Assembly (NCBI GenBank): GCA_964563135.1
Contig: CAZLWV010000006.1
Location: 30,077 to 94,076, forward strand
Reading direction: 5' to 3'
DNA: 64,000 nt
Source of the DNA: JAAYAY01 sp964563135
GTDB taxonomy: Bacteria; Planctomycetota; Planctomycetia; Pirellulales; Thermoguttaceae
Part shown: one piece after another, positions 44,444 through 54,561 of the stretch
Position numbering within the stretch: the stretch's first letter is position 1
Layout of the letters: each line of letters begins with the position of its first letter
Notes under the pieces: model-generated
Told to the model about the DNA's origin: nothing
Databases searched by the model: none
The model's input: only the letters and a program-made list of their open reading frames with translations
Program-made: the position numbers and the translations under genes

Positions 44444-45472
44444 TCACGGCAGTTCAACCGATTCGCCGTCGTTGCTCAGGCTCACCTTGCGGAAGACAAT
44501 GTCGTCCACCGTCTCCGAGATCAGCCGCACCGAACCGTCCGCCAGGCAGAAGTTCGTGCCGCCCGGATGCGACGAGCCGAAGTAGGGATGCCACTGGCCC
44601 CATGCACGGCCGGCCTTGTCGGTCACCGTCGTCCACGTGCCGTTGACGTTCTTCGGGGCGTCGTTGTCGGAGATCGGCGGAAGACCGTAGTAAATGTTGT
44701 TGTAGTAGCCCGCTCCGTAACGGACCACGTCCTCATCCCAGCCGGCATTGCTCCAGCGCTCGTTGTCGCCGCCTTCGCTGCCGTGCGACAAGGGATTGAG
44801 CGCCTTCTCGCCCACCATGATCGTGTTCGACGATCCGTCCTTGATCAGCTCGATGCGGGTCTTGTTGCGGTCCGTCTGGATGACCACGCCCTTGTCGCCG
44901 CCGTTGGAGGCGTTCACCCGCAGGCCGCCGTCGACTCGCTCCCCGGCGTTGCCGGCATAGTCGGCGCGGTAAAACGTGCTGTGCGCCTTCGGATCGCGGC
45001 GCGACGGGCAGTAGTAAACCTTGACCGCCTGCTGGGCAACGATGTTCTCCTTGGTGTTGTAAACCGAGTCGCTCGCCGGATCCGGGTCGTTGGCGTCGGA
45101 AGCAAGATCGTAAACCACACTCTGCTCAATGAACGGCAGAATCTGGTACGACCAGGCCCAGCCGTGGCGAGTGGTCGCCCGGCAGCAGTAGTCGGTCGAG
45201 GAGAATGTCGGGTGAAGACGGTGGTCCAGGTCGCGGACCCCCGTGGGAAGCTGCCCGTATGTGTCCTGGAAGTTGTGGAAGCCCAGCCCGATCTGCTTCA
45301 GGTTGTTGGTGCACTGCGAACGCCGTGCGGCTTCGCGCGCGGCCTGCACGGCCGGCAGAAGCAGGGCGATCAAGATGCCGATGATGGCGATGACCACCAA
45401 GAGTTCCACGAGAGTGAACCCGCGGTGCGGGCGAAAATTGAAACGAGCAGCGCGATTCCTAGGGTCCGACAC
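44444..45472 (-). CDS. DUF1559 prepilin-like protein
   Basis: A 342-aa protein with an intact prepilin leader (RPHRGFTLVELLVVIAIIGI), the REAARRSQCTNNLKQIGLGF motif, and the C-terminal HPGGTNFCLADGSVRLISE motif. DUF1559 proteins occur in large numbers in planctomycetes; they resemble type II secretion pseudopilins but their role is not established. The start is a GTG at 45472 with AAAGGAG six bases upstream. Unlike the copy at 13.9-14.9 kb, its frame is continuous. Confidence 0.92.
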   Translation of the reverse strand: MSDPRNRAARFNFRPHRGFTLVELLVVIAIIGILIALLLPAVQAAREAARRSQCTNNLKQIGLGFHNFQDTYGQLPTGVRDLDHRLHPTFSSTDYCCRATTRHGWAWSYQILPFIEQSVVYDLASDANDPDPASDSVYNTKENIVAQQAVKVYYCPSRRDPKAHSTFYRADYAGNAGERVDGGLRVNASNGGDKGVVIQTDRNKTRIELIKDGSSNTIMVGEKALNPLSHGSEGGDNERWSNAGWDEDVVRYGAGYYNNIYYGLPPISDNDAPKNVNGTWTTVTDKAGRAWGQWHPYFGSSHPGGTNFCLADGSVRLISETVDDIVFRKVSLSNDGESVELP

Positions 45473-45914
45473 AGAAGTCTCCTTTGCGACACAGGGAATG
45501 AAAAATGGTCCGGGTCACGGCTCGCCGGGGTGGGGCCACTCCCAGGTGGCAGCGCGCCGCATAGGCAGTCCGGCACTCATCAAGACAATAGCTTTGAGGC
45601 TAGATAGCCAACGACTGCATGTCAAGTATGAATAATTACCGCTACAATCCCGATCGCCGGAATTATGGCGTAATGACTGGATGACAAAGAACTTGTCACA
45701 TGGTCAGCAATTGGTGAAATCCGTGGCAAATAATTATGCACGGCATCGCCCACGATCCGGCTCGCTCACGCGGCTCCCCGTGTTCTTCAAACAGGCCGCG
45801 CGATCGCCAGGGCCTTCGATTGCCTTCGCGCCGTCGAGAACCATTCGCCCCATCGCTCGACACGACCGCTCCCGTCCGCCCGAGTTGCCGGCTCCTCTTG
45901 CCGTGGCCTGAATC
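45473..45914. other. Intergenic region, relatively AT-rich
   Basis: About 440 nt between the DUF1559 and VTT genes, more AT-rich than the rest of the window around 45600-45740. On the minus strand TTGACA (45625-45620), 17 bases and TAGCCT (45602-45597) form a weak promoter candidate for the DUF1559 gene. Confidence 0.4.
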
Positions 45915-46556
45915 TCAGTCTTCCACAACCGTTGACCGGCTTCGCATGGCCCTGCGAGCGATCCATGTTGCCAGTACCGGCACGGTAATCGATACCACCA
46001 ATGCGAAGGGCAAGTGGACCCACGCCCCCAGTGCGGAGTACGCGGCGGCGATCGCCAGATTCGTCAGCGCCACCGGCGCCAGAAATCGCCGCCAACCCAG
46101 TCCGGTCGCCCCAAAAAAGAGCACGGCCGCCTCCGCAAAAATCGGCACCGGCCGTGTGACCGCCAGCACCATCGGCCCCAGCCGCCCGCTGAGTATTTCG
46201 ATGTGGGCCACGTCCTCAGGCGACGCCAGGCGGCTGACGAGCGGCCGCCCCGCCACCCTCGCCAGCCCGAAGCCCAGCACGGAGCCCGCCATGAGCCCCG
46301 CAAACGACACTCCCGTGCCCAGGCCGAATCCGAGCACCTCGCCCCCGAGCGTGCTCAGCACGCTCGAGGGAATCGGCAGCAGTACATCGGTGCTCAGCAG
46401 GCCGATCACCACCAGCGCCGCCGCCCGCCGATCGACGACTCCCCGCACCGTGGCCTCGAGCCAGCCTTCCAGCGCCGGGCCGCAGGCGACAAACGGAATC
46501 GCCGGCACCGCCAAAGCAGCAAAGATCGCAGCGATGGGAACCAGAATCCGTCGCAT
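45915..46556 (-). CDS. DedA/VTT-domain membrane protein
   Basis: A 213-aa integral membrane protein with about five hydrophobic segments. The VTT (DedA/TMEM41-like) features are LLPIPSSVLSTLGGEVLGFG, with a proline-containing re-entrant loop, and TRPVPIFAEAAVLFFGATGL. DedA-type proteins are implicated in lipid scrambling and envelope homeostasis. It starts 28 bases after the PQQ-propeller gene on the same strand, so the two are probably co-transcribed. Confidence 0.8.
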   Translation of the reverse strand: MRRILVPIAAIFAALAVPAIPFVACGPALEGWLEATVRGVVDRRAAALVVIGLLSTDVLLPIPSSVLSTLGGEVLGFGLGTGVSFAGLMAGSVLGFGLARVAGRPLVSRLASPEDVAHIEILSGRLGPMVLAVTRPVPIFAEAAVLFFGATGLGWRRFLAPVALTNLAIAAAYSALGAWVHLPFALVVSITVPVLATWIARRAMRSRSTVVED

Positions 46557-46583
46557 CAGGCACCGCCGACTGGCCAGCGCGGG

Positions 46584-47819
46584 TCAGTTCGCCTTCACAT
46601 CATAAACGAACAGGAAGTCTCCGTGGCGCAGATAGAGCCGCCCGCCAATCACGACCGGGTGAGCCCAGGAGTTCCCCTTGCCCCCTTCTGGAATCTGAAA
46701 AGCGCTGAGCTGCTCGTAGCCCGCGGGGCTCGGCTTGATCAGGGCCACCGTGCGGTCGTTCTCCCGCTCGTTGAAACCGTACAGCAGCCCGTCGGCAAAC
46801 GTGACCGAGCCTTTGCCGATCCCCTTCTCTGCCCATTGAACCTTGCCGGTCTTCCAGTCCAGGCACATCCATTGGCCCCGGAAATTGGTGCCGTAGAGAT
46901 AGCCCTCGTGAAGAATCACCCCGCCGTGATGGTTGTAGAGCTCCTCGTTCTCCCACGCCTGCTCCGCCGAGACCTTCTTGCCGTCCACCGTGAGCTGGAT
47001 CAGTCGGGAGCCGCTGCCGTAGCCGGAGCTGACGAAGACCTGCCCCTCGTGGAAGATGGGCAGGAGGGCGTTGACGTCATATTTCGTCTCGTGGGGAAAG
47101 CGGAATAGTAGCGCGCCCGAGTCGGCGTCGACTCCCACCACCGCCTTCTGGCTCATGGTCACGATCATACGCACCCCGCCGTACTCCGCGATTGCGGGCG
47201 TGCCGTACCCGGCCTTGTCGTCGATCCCTTCGGCCGTCCAGATCACCTCGCCCGTCATCTTGTCCAGGGCCGCGATGCTCGCCTCCTTGCCGAAGGGGCA
47301 GCAGATCAGCCGGTCGCCGTCCACAAGGAGCGATTCGGCCAGGGCCCAATGGATGTTTTCTCCCTCGAACTTGTCGAGGATGTTCAGGCTCCAGATCTCC
47401 TTGCCCGTCCTCGCGTTTAGCGCCACCACATTGCCGAGCGGACTCTCGTGATACAGCCGATCGCCGTCGATCGTCGGCGTCCCACGGGTCCCCGGATACT
47501 GACCCGTCCAGCCCTCGCCGGCGGCTACCTGCCACACCTGTTTGCCGTCCAGGTCGAAGGCGGTCACAAGCGTCTTCTCATCCTTGTTGCCCGAGGTGTA
47601 CACCATGCCCCGGGCAACGCTCACGCTCGCGTAGCCCTCGCCGATTCCTTCGGCCTGCCAGACCAGTTTCGGCCCCCCCTCCGGCCACTCCTTGAGCAGA
47701 CCCGTGTCGGGCGACTTGTTGGAGCCGTCAGGGCCGTGGAAAACGGGCCAATCGGCAGCGGCAGCCGAGGTCGCCAGTACGATCAGTGCAAGCAGGGCCA
47801 GTTCAGGGCGTCGTCTCAT
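46584..47819 (-). CDS. Secreted PQQ-type beta-propeller protein
   Basis: A 411-aa protein with a signal peptide (cleavage near SAAAADWP) and repeated propeller blades containing the A-x-D-x-x-T-G-x-x-x-W pattern (VALNARTGKEIWSLN, AALDKMTGEVIWTAEG, LDWKTGKVQWAEKG). This is the PQQ/BamB-like family abundant in planctomycetes. No haem or metal site for dehydrogenase activity was recognised, so it is more likely a binding or scaffold protein. SD AAGGAAA lies six bases before the ATG. Confidence 0.88.
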   Translation of the reverse strand: MRRRPELALLALIVLATSAAAADWPVFHGPDGSNKSPDTGLLKEWPEGGPKLVWQAEGIGEGYASVSVARGMVYTSGNKDEKTLVTAFDLDGKQVWQVAAGEGWTGQYPGTRGTPTIDGDRLYHESPLGNVVALNARTGKEIWSLNILDKFEGENIHWALAESLLVDGDRLICCPFGKEASIAALDKMTGEVIWTAEGIDDKAGYGTPAIAEYGGVRMIVTMSQKAVVGVDADSGALLFRFPHETKYDVNALLPIFHEGQVFVSSGYGSGSRLIQLTVDGKKVSAEQAWENEELYNHHGGVILHEGYLYGTNFRGQWMCLDWKTGKVQWAEKGIGKGSVTFADGLLYGFNERENDRTVALIKPSPAGYEQLSAFQIPEGGKGNSWAHPVVIGGRLYLRHGDFLFVYDVKAN

Positions 47820-48155
47820 CGATCGTTTCCTTCAGTGCAAAAGAATATCTCGTCAACTTGTGCGCCAGGTCTGCAGCGGCAGTCGCGCGCCGCAATCGCC
47901 CGCTTCCGGCATGGCAAGGATCGGCCGAAAAATGACTTCCCGATTTCTGGTTTCACCAGCCGAGGTCCGTCGCGAAGCATGGACCGGAAAATCGGCGAGT
48001 TATTCGTCGACTGATACTAAAACGTGTCGGTCGGTCCCGCAACACCGTCCCGGCTGCCTGGTCCTCTTCGGCCAGACTCCCGCTGAAGCCGCTGCCGCAA
48101 ATCGTCGATCTTCCCGCCCGGCGGCGGATCAAAACACGGCCGGCCTGTCGCGGGC
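47820..48155. other. Intergenic region without a supported gene
   Basis: About 340 nt between the S1-like and PQQ-propeller genes, both minus strand. No convincing frame or hairpin was found. Confidence 0.4.
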
Positions 48156-49910
48156 TCACCACTTCAAACCGAACTTCTCCCCTTCCGAGCTGCTGCGGAG
48201 CCCGCCCTTCAGAGGCGTCTTCGCCGACCGCTGCACCTTCGACTTCAGAGCCGGTTCTCCGGGCTCCTCGTCTTTCTTGCCCTTCTGCTCGCTTTCCGGG
48301 GCGGGAATGAGACCCTTCATCGAAAGGCTGATCCGCCGCGCTGCCTTGTCCACCGACTGGACCAGCACGTCGACTTCCTGCCCTTCCTGGACCACGTCGC
48401 TCACACGCCACACCTTCTTGTGCGACAGCTCGGAGATGTGAACCAGCCCCTCGATGCCCGGCTCCAGCTCCACGAATGCCCCGAACTCCATGAGCTTGGT
48501 CACCCGCCCCTTGGCCTCCGTGTTGGCCGGGTACCGGCTCTCCACCTCTTCCCACGGATCGGGGAGCATGTCGCGGTAGGCAAGGCCGATCCGGCCGGTT
48601 GCCGGATCGTACTTCTTGATCTTCACCTTGATCGCCTGGCCTTCGCTCACGACCTCGCTCGGATGCTTGACGCGCCCGTAGGCAAGCTCGCTGATGTGCA
48701 ACAGCCCGTCCACTCCGCTCCCCAGGTCGACGAACGCCCCAAAATCCATCAGCTTGCGGACCGTTCCTTCAAATACCTGCCCCGGTTGCAGCGATTCGAG
48801 CAGTTGCTTGCGGGCCTCTTCCCGTTCCCGCTCCAGGAAGGCACGCCGGCTCAGCACCAGGTTGCGGCGGCTCTCGTTGGCCTCGGTCACCACGCAACGC
48901 AGCTTCTCGCCCACGAACTCCTCGATCGTCTCCACCCGGTAGAGCGCAATCTGGCTGATCGGAATGAAACCGCGTATGTGGTTGACTTCGCACTCCAGTC
49001 CGCCCGTGTTGTGCCCCGTGACCATCGCCTCCACCACCATCCCCTCTTCCAGATCTCCCCAGTCCTCGATCGAGGCCGCACCGTGGGGCAGCGCCAGTTC
49101 GTAGAGCCCGTCTTCCCGGTTGAAACGCACCACGCGCACGTCGATCGTGGCCCCCAGCTCCACAGCCTGCCCCTCAAACTGCCTTACCGGTATGATGCCT
49201 TGCTCGCGGCCGCCAAGCTCCACGAAAACATCGCCGCTGCGGATCATCACCACCCGCCCTTTCATCCGCGTGTCGGGCTCGATCACCGTCTGCTTCGTGA
49301 CGGCCTCCCCTTCGGCAATCAGCGACTCCAGCTCGATCCCCTCAAGCGCTGCCTCGAACTCCTCCTCCAGGTCGGCCGAGAGCTTTCCACGAATGCTCGG
49401 CGGCGGAAACTTCTTCGTTCCCGTCGCCTCGGCCTCGACCTCAAACGGCTCCGCATACAGCGCCTCGTCCACAACAATCGGCTCAACCGCCACCGGCTCA
49501 ACAGCCGCGGCAGCCGGCACGGGAGCCGCAGGAGCCGCAGCCTGCACGGGAGCCACGGCCTGCGGAGCAGCCGCAGCAGAAGGCGGCCCCGCCGCGGGGG
49601 CCGCGACCGGCACTGCTGCCGGGGTGGGCCGAACAGACGCCTCCACGCCAGCAGCCGGCTTGGCCACCTCCGCCGCAACGGGCTGCGCAGCCGGCGGCTC
49701 GACCGGCTTCTCCGTCTCCGGCTTCTTCTCCACCACCGGTTCCCAGTCCCGCTTGGGCTTCGGACGGTAGGCGTCCGGATTCCGTTGAGACCCGATCAGA
49801 ATCTTGCGGCGCTCGCCTTGCTCGGAACCGTTTTCGGGCTCCGCCGCGCCATTGCCTGCCGCTTGCGGCTCGGGTTGGTTCTCCAGTCGATCGTTCGGGT
49901 CGCCGGTCAT
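48156..49910 (-). CDS. Ribosomal protein S1-like RNA-binding protein
   Basis: A 584-aa protein. The first 190 residues are low-complexity Pro/Ala/Val/Glu. Four S1 (OB-fold) domains follow: MKGRVVMIRSGDVFVELGG, VVEAMVTGHNTGGLECEV, FEGTVRKLMDFGAFVDLGSG with LLHISEL, and AKGRVTKLMEFGAFVELEPG with LVHISELS. The last two are closest to the canonical repeat. The C-terminus is basic and Lys/Ser-rich. It probably binds mRNA and assists translation initiation or RNA turnover, as S1 does. The ATG at 49910 is chosen over an upstream extension with no homology. Confidence 0.9.
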   Translation of the reverse strand: MTGDPNDRLENQPEPQAAGNGAAEPENGSEQGERRKILIGSQRNPDAYRPKPKRDWEPVVEKKPETEKPVEPPAAQPVAAEVAKPAAGVEASVRPTPAAVPVAAPAAGPPSAAAAPQAVAPVQAAAPAAPVPAAAAVEPVAVEPIVVDEALYAEPFEVEAEATGTKKFPPPSIRGKLSADLEEEFEAALEGIELESLIAEGEAVTKQTVIEPDTRMKGRVVMIRSGDVFVELGGREQGIIPVRQFEGQAVELGATIDVRVVRFNREDGLYELALPHGAASIEDWGDLEEGMVVEAMVTGHNTGGLECEVNHIRGFIPISQIALYRVETIEEFVGEKLRCVVTEANESRRNLVLSRRAFLEREREEARKQLLESLQPGQVFEGTVRKLMDFGAFVDLGSGVDGLLHISELAYGRVKHPSEVVSEGQAIKVKIKKYDPATGRIGLAYRDMLPDPWEEVESRYPANTEAKGRVTKLMEFGAFVELEPGIEGLVHISELSHKKVWRVSDVVQEGQEVDVLVQSVDKAARRISLSMKGLIPAPESEQKGKKDEEPGEPALKSKVQRSAKTPLKGGLRSSSEGEKFGLKW

Positions 49911-50106
49911 CGAATCGCTCTCTTCGCTACAACGGAACAACTGTGCCTGAGGGCCAAGTGCCTCACGGCACCCCACAAACCCGTTATTCTACCAAAGGGG
50001 GACTTTCGGAACCAAGCCCCCGACTTGCCGATCGCCGCCTGCCTGCCCCTCCCCGTAGGGTGGTAGTGGTGAGGAAGTCCGCGCGGGCCAACAGCAACCG
50101 AACCGT

Positions 50107-50499
50107 TCAGTAGATCTCGATGCTCTTGACCATCGTCCCGCCTGAGCTGCGGGCACCGTAGAGACAACGATCGGCCGATTCGAGCATCAGCTCCGGATCG
50201 AAATTCACCGGGGGCAAACCCGCGCTGGCCACCCCCACGCTCACCCCGATCGGCGGACCGCCCGCGTGCGACTGGCGGCGCACGGCCTGGATCAGAGATT
50301 GCCCAAGATGCACGGCCGTCTGCCGTTCGCAGTCCGAGAGAATCACCACGAACCCCACCTCGCCGTACGGGAGACACACCCGCTGCTGGTGTTCAATATC
50401 GCGGCAGGCCCGGCCGATTCGCTCGCGAACCTCCAGGAAACCGTGCCGCCCCAGGGCCAGGGCCAGCGACCCCGGCTCGTTCATCTCCACCAGCATCAA
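50107..50499 (-). CDS. Degenerate GGDEF domain fragment, probably the C-terminus of the HDOD gene
   Basis: About 130 aa with GGDEF fold features (CPLSLMLVEMNEPGS upstream strand, GVSVGVASAG, ADRCLYGARSSGG). The catalytic loop reads YGEVGFVVIL instead of YGGDEFxxxL, so diguanylate cyclase activity is not expected. It is in the same frame as the HDOD gene but separated from it by a TGA at 50556-50554 and lies just after 10 N (50583-50592). The natural protein is probably HDOD plus a linker plus this domain, with the break due to the gap or a real stop. Confidence 0.6.
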   Translation of the reverse strand: MMLVEMNEPGSLALALGRHGFLEVRERIGRACRDIEHQQRVCLPYGEVGFVVILSDCERQTAVHLGQSLIQAVRRQSHAGGPPIGVSVGVASAGLPPVNFDPELMLESADRCLYGARSSGGTMVKSIEIY

Positions 50500-50553
50500 G
50501 CTCAGCGGGCACCTCGCTTGTCGGCAGGCGGCGGCAGCCGTGGCGGCGGTGCG

Positions 50554-51750
50554 TCACGCGCGGGCGAACGTTGTCACCGCTTNNNNNNNNNNCGCCAGAC
50601 GGGCCGGCACCGTCGACGACACCTGAGCAGCGGCCCGTGCCGGAGCCTTCAGAGTGGCCGTGTGCACCAAACCGCACCCATCCGCGTTCGAAACCGCCGC
50701 ATCCTCCGTCTGCCCGGCATGCCCATCCACCCCCGCCGCCGCGTCGGCCAGCGCTGCCAGGACGTCCGCCAACGGCTCGCTGTTCGCTCCAGCGCTGGCG
50801 CTGGTGGCCGTCAGATCCCCCGCGACCTCCTCGGCCACGTCGACCAGCCGCCGGTGCGCTTCCTCCAGCAGTTGATGGTAGTCGGTGCCTCCCGCCACAT
50901 CCACATTGAGCGACGCCCCAAGCTGCTGCACCTTCTCGTCCAGGCCGGCCACTAGCTCTTCAACCGCCGGACGGCTGATCCCGCAGGCGGCGCGCCCCTC
51001 CGCCAGTAGTGCGGCCAGCGCGTCCGGTTGGCCGTCGGCCAGCAGCCTGGCCACCAGCTCGGCAAGCCGCAGAATCTTTCTCGTCGCCGCCACGGCGGCC
51101 GTCGCCTCGCTCCCCGGTGTCTCCGATACGCACACGGCCTCCACCAGCGACGACGGCAGCTTCCAGTGTCGCAGCAGTTGGGCCGTCAGTTGGGTGTGTT
51201 CAAAACCGAGCGACTGCCGCTCCAGTTCGGCAATCTCTCCGCGGTGGTCCGCCACTTCCGCCAGGAATCGCACGTACGGTTCCCCCAGCTCCTGGATCAG
51301 CAGCAGGGCCCCGAGGTCCTGCAGCAGGCCGGCAATGAACGGCTCCTCCCCTGCCCGTCGCCAGAACTTCTCCGCGATCTGCCGCGCCGCCACCGCCTTG
51401 ACCAGCGTGTGCCGCCAGTAGCGAAGCAGCACGTCTCCCACGATCCCTTCGAACAGCCCCGTCGGCAGGCTGAACCCAAGGACCAGCAGTTTGAGCGGCT
51501 TGATGCCCAGAAGGGCCAGGGCCTGATTCAGATCCGAAACCTCCCGGCACAGCCCATAGACGGAACTGTTCACGACCCGCAGGATCTTGCTCGTCAGGGC
51601 CGGATCGGTCTCCAGGCACTCCTTCAGGGCCGCCGTATCGACCTTGGAGTTCTCGGTGAGTTCCAGAACCTTCATGGCCACGACCGGCAGGCTCAGAAGC
51701 CGGCAGGCCTTCGCGGCGATTCGATCAAGCATGTTGCCGGGATCATTCAT
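50554..51750 (-). CDS. HDOD-domain signalling protein
   Basis: About 398 aa to the stop, with an HDOD domain: LLSLPVVAMKVLELTEN, ALTSKILRVVNSSVYGL, LNQALALLGIKPLKLLVLGF, AGLLQDLGALLL, FEHTQLTAQLLRHWKLP. HDOD is a degenerate HD phosphohydrolase fold without the metal-binding HD pair and usually acts as a signalling adaptor. The C-terminal half is a helical Ala-rich linker cut by 10 N at 50583-50592. The ATG at 51750 overlaps the stop of the upstream secreted-protein gene (ATGA), indicating coupled translation. Confidence 0.85.
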   Translation of the reverse strand: MNDPGNMLDRIAAKACRLLSLPVVAMKVLELTENSKVDTAALKECLETDPALTSKILRVVNSSVYGLCREVSDLNQALALLGIKPLKLLVLGFSLPTGLFEGIVGDVLLRYWRHTLVKAVAARQIAEKFWRRAGEEPFIAGLLQDLGALLLIQELGEPYVRFLAEVADHRGEIAELERQSLGFEHTQLTAQLLRHWKLPSSLVEAVCVSETPGSEATAAVAATRKILRLAELVARLLADGQPDALAALLAEGRAACGISRPAVEELVAGLDEKVQQLGASLNVDVAGGTDYHQLLEEAHRRLVDVAEEVAGDLTATSASAGANSEPLADVLAALADAAAGVDGHAGQTEDAAVSNADGCGLVHTATLKAPARAAAQVSSTVPARLAXXXXAVTTFARA

Positions 51751-54347
51751 GGCTGCGCCTCGAACTGGTGGTTGAGTCCCCGACTCCCCCCGACCTCGTC
51801 TGCCTTCAGCCAGAGGGTCTGGCCAAGCAGCTCGCGCCCCTCCGAAAGCCGGAACACCTGCACGTCGCGGCCGTGTCCCAGGTTGACGATGTCCAGCTTC
51901 TGGCGGCGCCGATTCGGTACGTAAAGATAGCACCGGAAACTGACCGGCTCGTCCGTGTCGTTGATGAAATGCTGCTCCACCTCGAGTTCGCCTTCTTCAT
52001 TCAGCCGCGTCTGAACCTCCACGCGGATCCCTCCGAGCCCCACGAACATGTGGCGGTAAACGCTGAACTTGATCGGCACCTGGTCCTGGATCTCAAAGTC
52101 GCAGCGCACCTTGTGCACCCCGCTGGTCGCATCGTAAGGCAGAAAGATCTCAAACGTCTGGTGATGGACCTGGTCCGCCTCCAGGCGGAAATTCGACTCC
52201 GGCGGGGTCACCTTCCAGACCTCCGGGGTCACCAGCCGTGCCCTCACCGAAACCGCATGGTCGAACGTGTTGTGGACCTTGAACCCGTTGGAATACTCCT
52301 GTCCGAACAGGCTGGGAATCTGCGGCTCGTCGAAGGCGAAACCCTGCCGCCAGCGAACGATCGACGGGTTCAGTCCGGTCACGAACGTGGGTTGGCTGTC
52401 CACCCGGATCACCTGGCGGTGCTGGTCGCGCGCCGGCACGGTCTCCACGCCCCACAAACTGGTCTGCCGCACGTCCTCCCCGAGGTAGACGATCTCCTCG
52501 GTCGGCTTGTCGTTCCAGGCCACCATCACCGCATCGTTCTCCCGCAGGAAAATCTGATTCTCGCTCCCGCCGGGAAGCTCAACGCTGCCCGCATACTGCG
52601 ACGAGCGCAACGTCAGCGCGGTCGTCCGCCAGGGAAGAAACAACTCGCCCGGCCCTCCATCCTCCCGCAACAGGCCGCGCTGGTCGTCGATCGGATCGGG
52701 AATGAAAATCCCCTCGGCGCCGTGGATCTTCGCCGCAATCATGCAGCGCACCAGGTCCATGATCCGGGTCTGCGTCGGGTACTCGTTCCTGGCCAGCGGT
52801 GCCAGCACGATCCACCGCCGCACGTTGGGCCGCTTGGCCGCCTCCAGATACAGGGGCAGTTCGTGGTCGGCCAGCGGCGTTGTGCTCGAAAGGGCCATGA
52901 ACTGCCAGGGTGCGTTCTCCTCCGTGGGCAATTCGTGCAGCCAGCTCCAGCCCAGCCCGATATTCACCCCGTACCCGATCTCGTCCAGCTTCTCTCTCAG
53001 GCTGGCAACCTTCTGGGCAAGGTTCGGGTAATCGACGAACCCCGTGTCCGTGTCTCCCCCAAACTGCCACCAGCGGACCTGCGTCGTCATCCGGATCATC
53101 GTCGGCTCCAGCGACGGGTACCAGATCTGGTCGGCCGCCGTGAAGATCACCGCGGCCGAAAGGGGGTCCACGTCGGTGAAGTGCTCCAGCACCTGCTGCG
53201 GTGGATCGCTCAGGAGGCCCACGATCTGGATCCCGTGCACCGAGAGCCGCTCCCCGAATCGGATCAGGTTCTGCAGCATCTCCTCCTCGGTCTCCGCGTT
53301 GAACCACATGGGCATCTTCACCCAGCCGATCCCCGCCTGGCTGATCACCTTGCTCAGGTCGAGCAGATTCAGCGGCTTGCCCCCCTCGGGCAACGTCCAG
53401 CCGAACTCTCCGGCCGCGGAATCCGGCTGCGGCAACACCACCGCGGCCGTCACGTCCTGAAGGTGCACCGGTCCCTTGTGCCCCTCCAGTTCGGCCCGCA
53501 TGTGGTAGAACCCGGGGCCCGAGACCGGCGGCTGCCAGCGGAAAGAGCCGATCAGCGTCGGATCGGCCTCGGCCTCGCCGGCGAGCGAATAGCTCCCCGG
53601 CGCTGTCGTCGTCTCCAGCTCCTCCTCCGCCTCCGCCAGACGCTCCCCCAGGCCGTCCTCCAGAATCAGCCTCACCCGCTGCGAACTCTGGGTAATCCCC
53701 GACACGCGGCAATCCACGGTCATCTCGCTCGGGTCGGTGAACAAGTGGTGAGCGTTCTGCATCCCCAGCGTGATCCTCGGCAGACGCGTCAGCAGAATCT
53801 CGTCGAACCGCAGGTGGCCTTTCAGGTCGGCTCGCTTTCCCGGCTGCACGTGCAGTCCCAGCACCGCCAGGCGGACCGCGTCGCTCTGCGGCTTGACCGG
53901 ACCGAGCTTCAGCACCGTCCATCCCTCCGCCCGACCCACCGGGTCCGAAGAGTAGGATTCCAGCCGCTCGTTGTTCGCATCCAGCAGCGTCAGCGAAAGA
54001 AAGGCGCAGTCGTGCTCCAGACCGCTCGTATCCACCACTCCTTGAAGAACGTAGCTGAAAAGCGGTGTCACGCGGATTGCCGGCGTGTAGGCCACCGCCG
54101 CTCCCCCGTCCAGTTCGATCTGCAGACACCTCTCCGCCGACGGCGCATCTTCCGCCGAGACCATCTTCACCGATACGTATTCCGGATACCCCTTACCCCG
54201 CCGGCGCGACCACCCGTCGGGCCAGTCGTCGTAGTTCTGGTCCCACGACTGGTCAAAGTTGCAGCGAAACACCTCCGACGCATCCTCGGCAGCGTTGGGC
54301 GCCGCCGGTATCATTGCTAGAATGACGAGCGTGTGGAGAATCCGCAT
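51747..54347 (-). CDS. Large secreted multidomain protein with glycoside-hydrolase-like barrel
   Basis: An 866-aa protein with a signal peptide (ending PNAAED). Residues about 25-200 look like a carbohydrate-binding jelly roll (LQIELDGGAAVAY, LKGHLRFDEILLTRL). The middle (about 330-600) has barrel-like strand patterns (GIGWVKMPMWFNAETEEEM, VHGIQIVGLLSDP, GYGVNIGLGWSWLHELP, AEGIFIPDPIDD), resembling catalytic regions of glycoside hydrolases, but catalytic residues cannot be assigned. The last 200 residues are beta-rich. No family was identified with certainty. The HDOD gene overlaps its stop codon. Confidence 0.7.
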   Translation of the reverse strand: MRILHTLVILAMIPAAPNAAEDASEVFRCNFDQSWDQNYDDWPDGWSRRRGKGYPEYVSVKMVSAEDAPSAERCLQIELDGGAAVAYTPAIRVTPLFSYVLQGVVDTSGLEHDCAFLSLTLLDANNERLESYSSDPVGRAEGWTVLKLGPVKPQSDAVRLAVLGLHVQPGKRADLKGHLRFDEILLTRLPRITLGMQNAHHLFTDPSEMTVDCRVSGITQSSQRVRLILEDGLGERLAEAEEELETTTAPGSYSLAGEAEADPTLIGSFRWQPPVSGPGFYHMRAELEGHKGPVHLQDVTAAVVLPQPDSAAGEFGWTLPEGGKPLNLLDLSKVISQAGIGWVKMPMWFNAETEEEMLQNLIRFGERLSVHGIQIVGLLSDPPQQVLEHFTDVDPLSAAVIFTAADQIWYPSLEPTMIRMTTQVRWWQFGGDTDTGFVDYPNLAQKVASLREKLDEIGYGVNIGLGWSWLHELPTEENAPWQFMALSSTTPLADHELPLYLEAAKRPNVRRWIVLAPLARNEYPTQTRIMDLVRCMIAAKIHGAEGIFIPDPIDDQRGLLREDGGPGELFLPWRTTALTLRSSQYAGSVELPGGSENQIFLRENDAVMVAWNDKPTEEIVYLGEDVRQTSLWGVETVPARDQHRQVIRVDSQPTFVTGLNPSIVRWRQGFAFDEPQIPSLFGQEYSNGFKVHNTFDHAVSVRARLVTPEVWKVTPPESNFRLEADQVHHQTFEIFLPYDATSGVHKVRCDFEIQDQVPIKFSVYRHMFVGLGGIRVEVQTRLNEEGELEVEQHFINDTDEPVSFRCYLYVPNRRRQKLDIVNLGHGRDVQVFRLSEGRELLGQTLWLKADEVGGSRGLNHQFEAQP

Positions 54348-54561
54348 GATCGATCTGTCCGCCTGCCTGACCAGGAGTCTCCCCGCTTCCCATGGAATAA
54401 TCAGCCGGTGCCCCAGGGACGGCTTGCAGCCTCTCGGGCCCTCAACACCCCCGCCGTCCCACGGCCGTTGATCCTGCGCCGGTCCTTAGTCTTGTATCGT
54501 CTGCCTGTTCGGCAGACTCGACCACCTTCCCCGAGACCGCTACGACCGGAAGGAACCCTGC

